Source: Streptomyces sp. NBC_01216 (GTDB lineage: Bacteria > Actinomycetota > Actinomycetes > Streptomycetales > Streptomycetaceae). From it: a stretch of 64,000 nt of DNA. The notes below the pieces were generated by a model. It saw only the letters and a program-made list of their open reading frames with translations, was not told the DNA's origin and ran no database searches. Positions 63,432 to 64,000 of the stretch are shown here, piece after piece (the first letter of the stretch is position 1; the number at the start of each line of letters is the position of its first letter). Position numbers and translations under genes: made by a program. Where the stretch lies: NCBI RefSeq assembly GCF_035994945.1, contig NZ_CP108677.1:496001-560000 (forward strand), written 5' to 3'.

Positions 63432-64000
63432 GTGCGGCTGCACACCACGACCTGGGGTTCCGGGGACCGGATCGCGCTGCTGGTCCACGGCATCATGTCC
63501 GACCATCGCACCTGGCGGCGGGTGGGACCGGCCCTGGCGGAGCGCGGCTACCGGGCGGTCGGGGTGGACCTGCGCGGCCACGGTGCCAGTGGTCGCGCCG
63601 AAAGACCGGAGGAGTACACCCCCTGGGACCACGCCGACGACCTCGTCGAGACGCTGCCCGCACGGGCCGAGCTGGCGATCGGGCATTCGCTCGGTGGCCT
63701 CGCCCTGGCCTACGCGGTGGAGCGGCTCGCGCCGCGGCGCGCCGTCTACGCCGACCCCGCCTGGCACCTCCCGGCCGGGGAGGAGGGCTACCGTCCGGAA
63801 CTCTTCACCCAGGGCAAGTCCCTCACCCGTGATCACATCCGGATTCTCAACCCGCGCTGGGCGGCGGAGGATCTGGACATCGAGACGGAGACGATCAGGC
63901 TCTGGGACGAACGGACCGCCCACGGTCTGGTGCCGAGTGTCGGAGCGGATCTGTGGCCCGTGAAGCCCGCCGTCCCCTCGCTCGTCCTCCTGGCTGACCC
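63432..64000 (+). CDS. Alpha/beta hydrolase (truncated by window end)
   Basis: The first 189 codons of an alpha/beta hydrolase are present. The oxyanion-hole region LLVHGIMSDHRTW, a DLRGHGAS motif and the nucleophile elbow IGHSLGGLA are visible; the catalytic Asp/His lie beyond the window or at its edge. AAGGAGG eight bases before GTG 63432 is a very strong ribosome site. It is divergent from the LacI gene, which may regulate it. Confidence 0.88.
   Translation, partial: MRLHTTTWGSGDRIALLVHGIMSDHRTWRRVGPALAERGYRAVGVDLRGHGASGRAERPEEYTPWDHADDLVETLPARAELAIGHSLGGLALAYAVERLAPRRAVYADPAWHLPAGEEGYRPELFTQGKSLTRDHIRILNPRWAAEDLDIETETIRLWDERTAHGLVPSVGADLWPVKPAVPSLVLLAD

Overview
The window is high-GC DNA from a filamentous actinomycete, most likely Streptomyces or a close relative. 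The evidence is the extreme third-position GC bias, frequent GTG/TTG starts, several apparently leaderless transcripts (TAnnnT placed 5-7 nt before the start codon), many 4-bp ATGA/GTGA gene overlaps, LacI-type palindromes of the Streptomyces glycan-operator kind, and gene families typical of streptomycetes. No rRNA, tRNA, CRISPR array, intact transposon or replication origin was seen.

Layout. 0.3-4.8 kb holds housekeeping genes: NAD synthetase, a PAP2/diacylglycerol kinase fusion, a sulfite-oxidase-family molybdoenzyme and a STAS protein. 4.9-20.3 kb is a light/oxidative-stress island. It has a six-gene overlapping lipid-modification operon (FAD oxidoreductase, DUF1365, two cyclopropane-synthase-type methyltransferases, DUF1295, hydrolase), an NTPase regulator with a membrane molybdoenzyme, an ECF sigma factor divergent from a MerR-B12 (LitR/CarH type) photoreceptor-like regulator, a DNA photolyase and an SDR-DUF2867 protein. 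20.5-23.4 kb has a MarR regulator and an MMPL exporter with a palindromic operator. 23.5-25.7 kb is a SigK-RskA-fasciclin module; both divergent promoters carry boxes matching the mycobacterial SigK consensus. 25.7-29 kb is a gluABCD-type amino-acid ABC transporter, followed by a tandem-duplicated IclR regulator (29.1-30.9 kb). 31-33.4 kb has a small Cys-based phosphatase and a rifampicin monooxygenase gene preceded by an inverted repeat resembling the rifamycin-associated element.

33.5-45.1 kb reads as a complete collagen-to-2-oxoglutarate route. A secreted M9 collagenase is divergent from an aminopeptidase P. These are followed by a three-subunit D-hydroxyproline dehydrogenase, a dihydrodipicolinate-synthase-like deaminase, a hydroxyproline epimerase, an aldehyde dehydrogenase and a GntR regulator. 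AT-rich sites before the main transcription units could be its operators.

45.1-47.2 kb holds a ROK regulator next to the decayed remains of a sugar ABC operon. 47.4-53.1 kb has a secreted discoidin/beta-helix protein behind a LacI-type palindrome, a pirin, a SulP transporter and a beta-carbonic anhydrase. 53.8-56.1 kb is the most novel region, a compact candidate RiPP locus. It has a strong TTGACA/TACCGT promoter, a 51-residue precursor-like peptide with a repeated Gly-Cys-Ile-Ser core, an 18-bp hairpin, a PaaK-like adenylate-forming enzyme and a GRDP-like protein. No standard RiPP maturase is present. 56.2-64 kb has a PadR/HAAS pair, a degenerate DEDDh exonuclease, a pyridine nucleotide-disulfide oxidoreductase, thioredoxin, a thiolase, a small conserved-looking protein, a LacI regulator and a truncated alpha/beta hydrolase.

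A dispersed palindromic element, starting TGAGAGCCTGTCGGG in its best copies, occurs four times between genes, three times directly on a stop codon.
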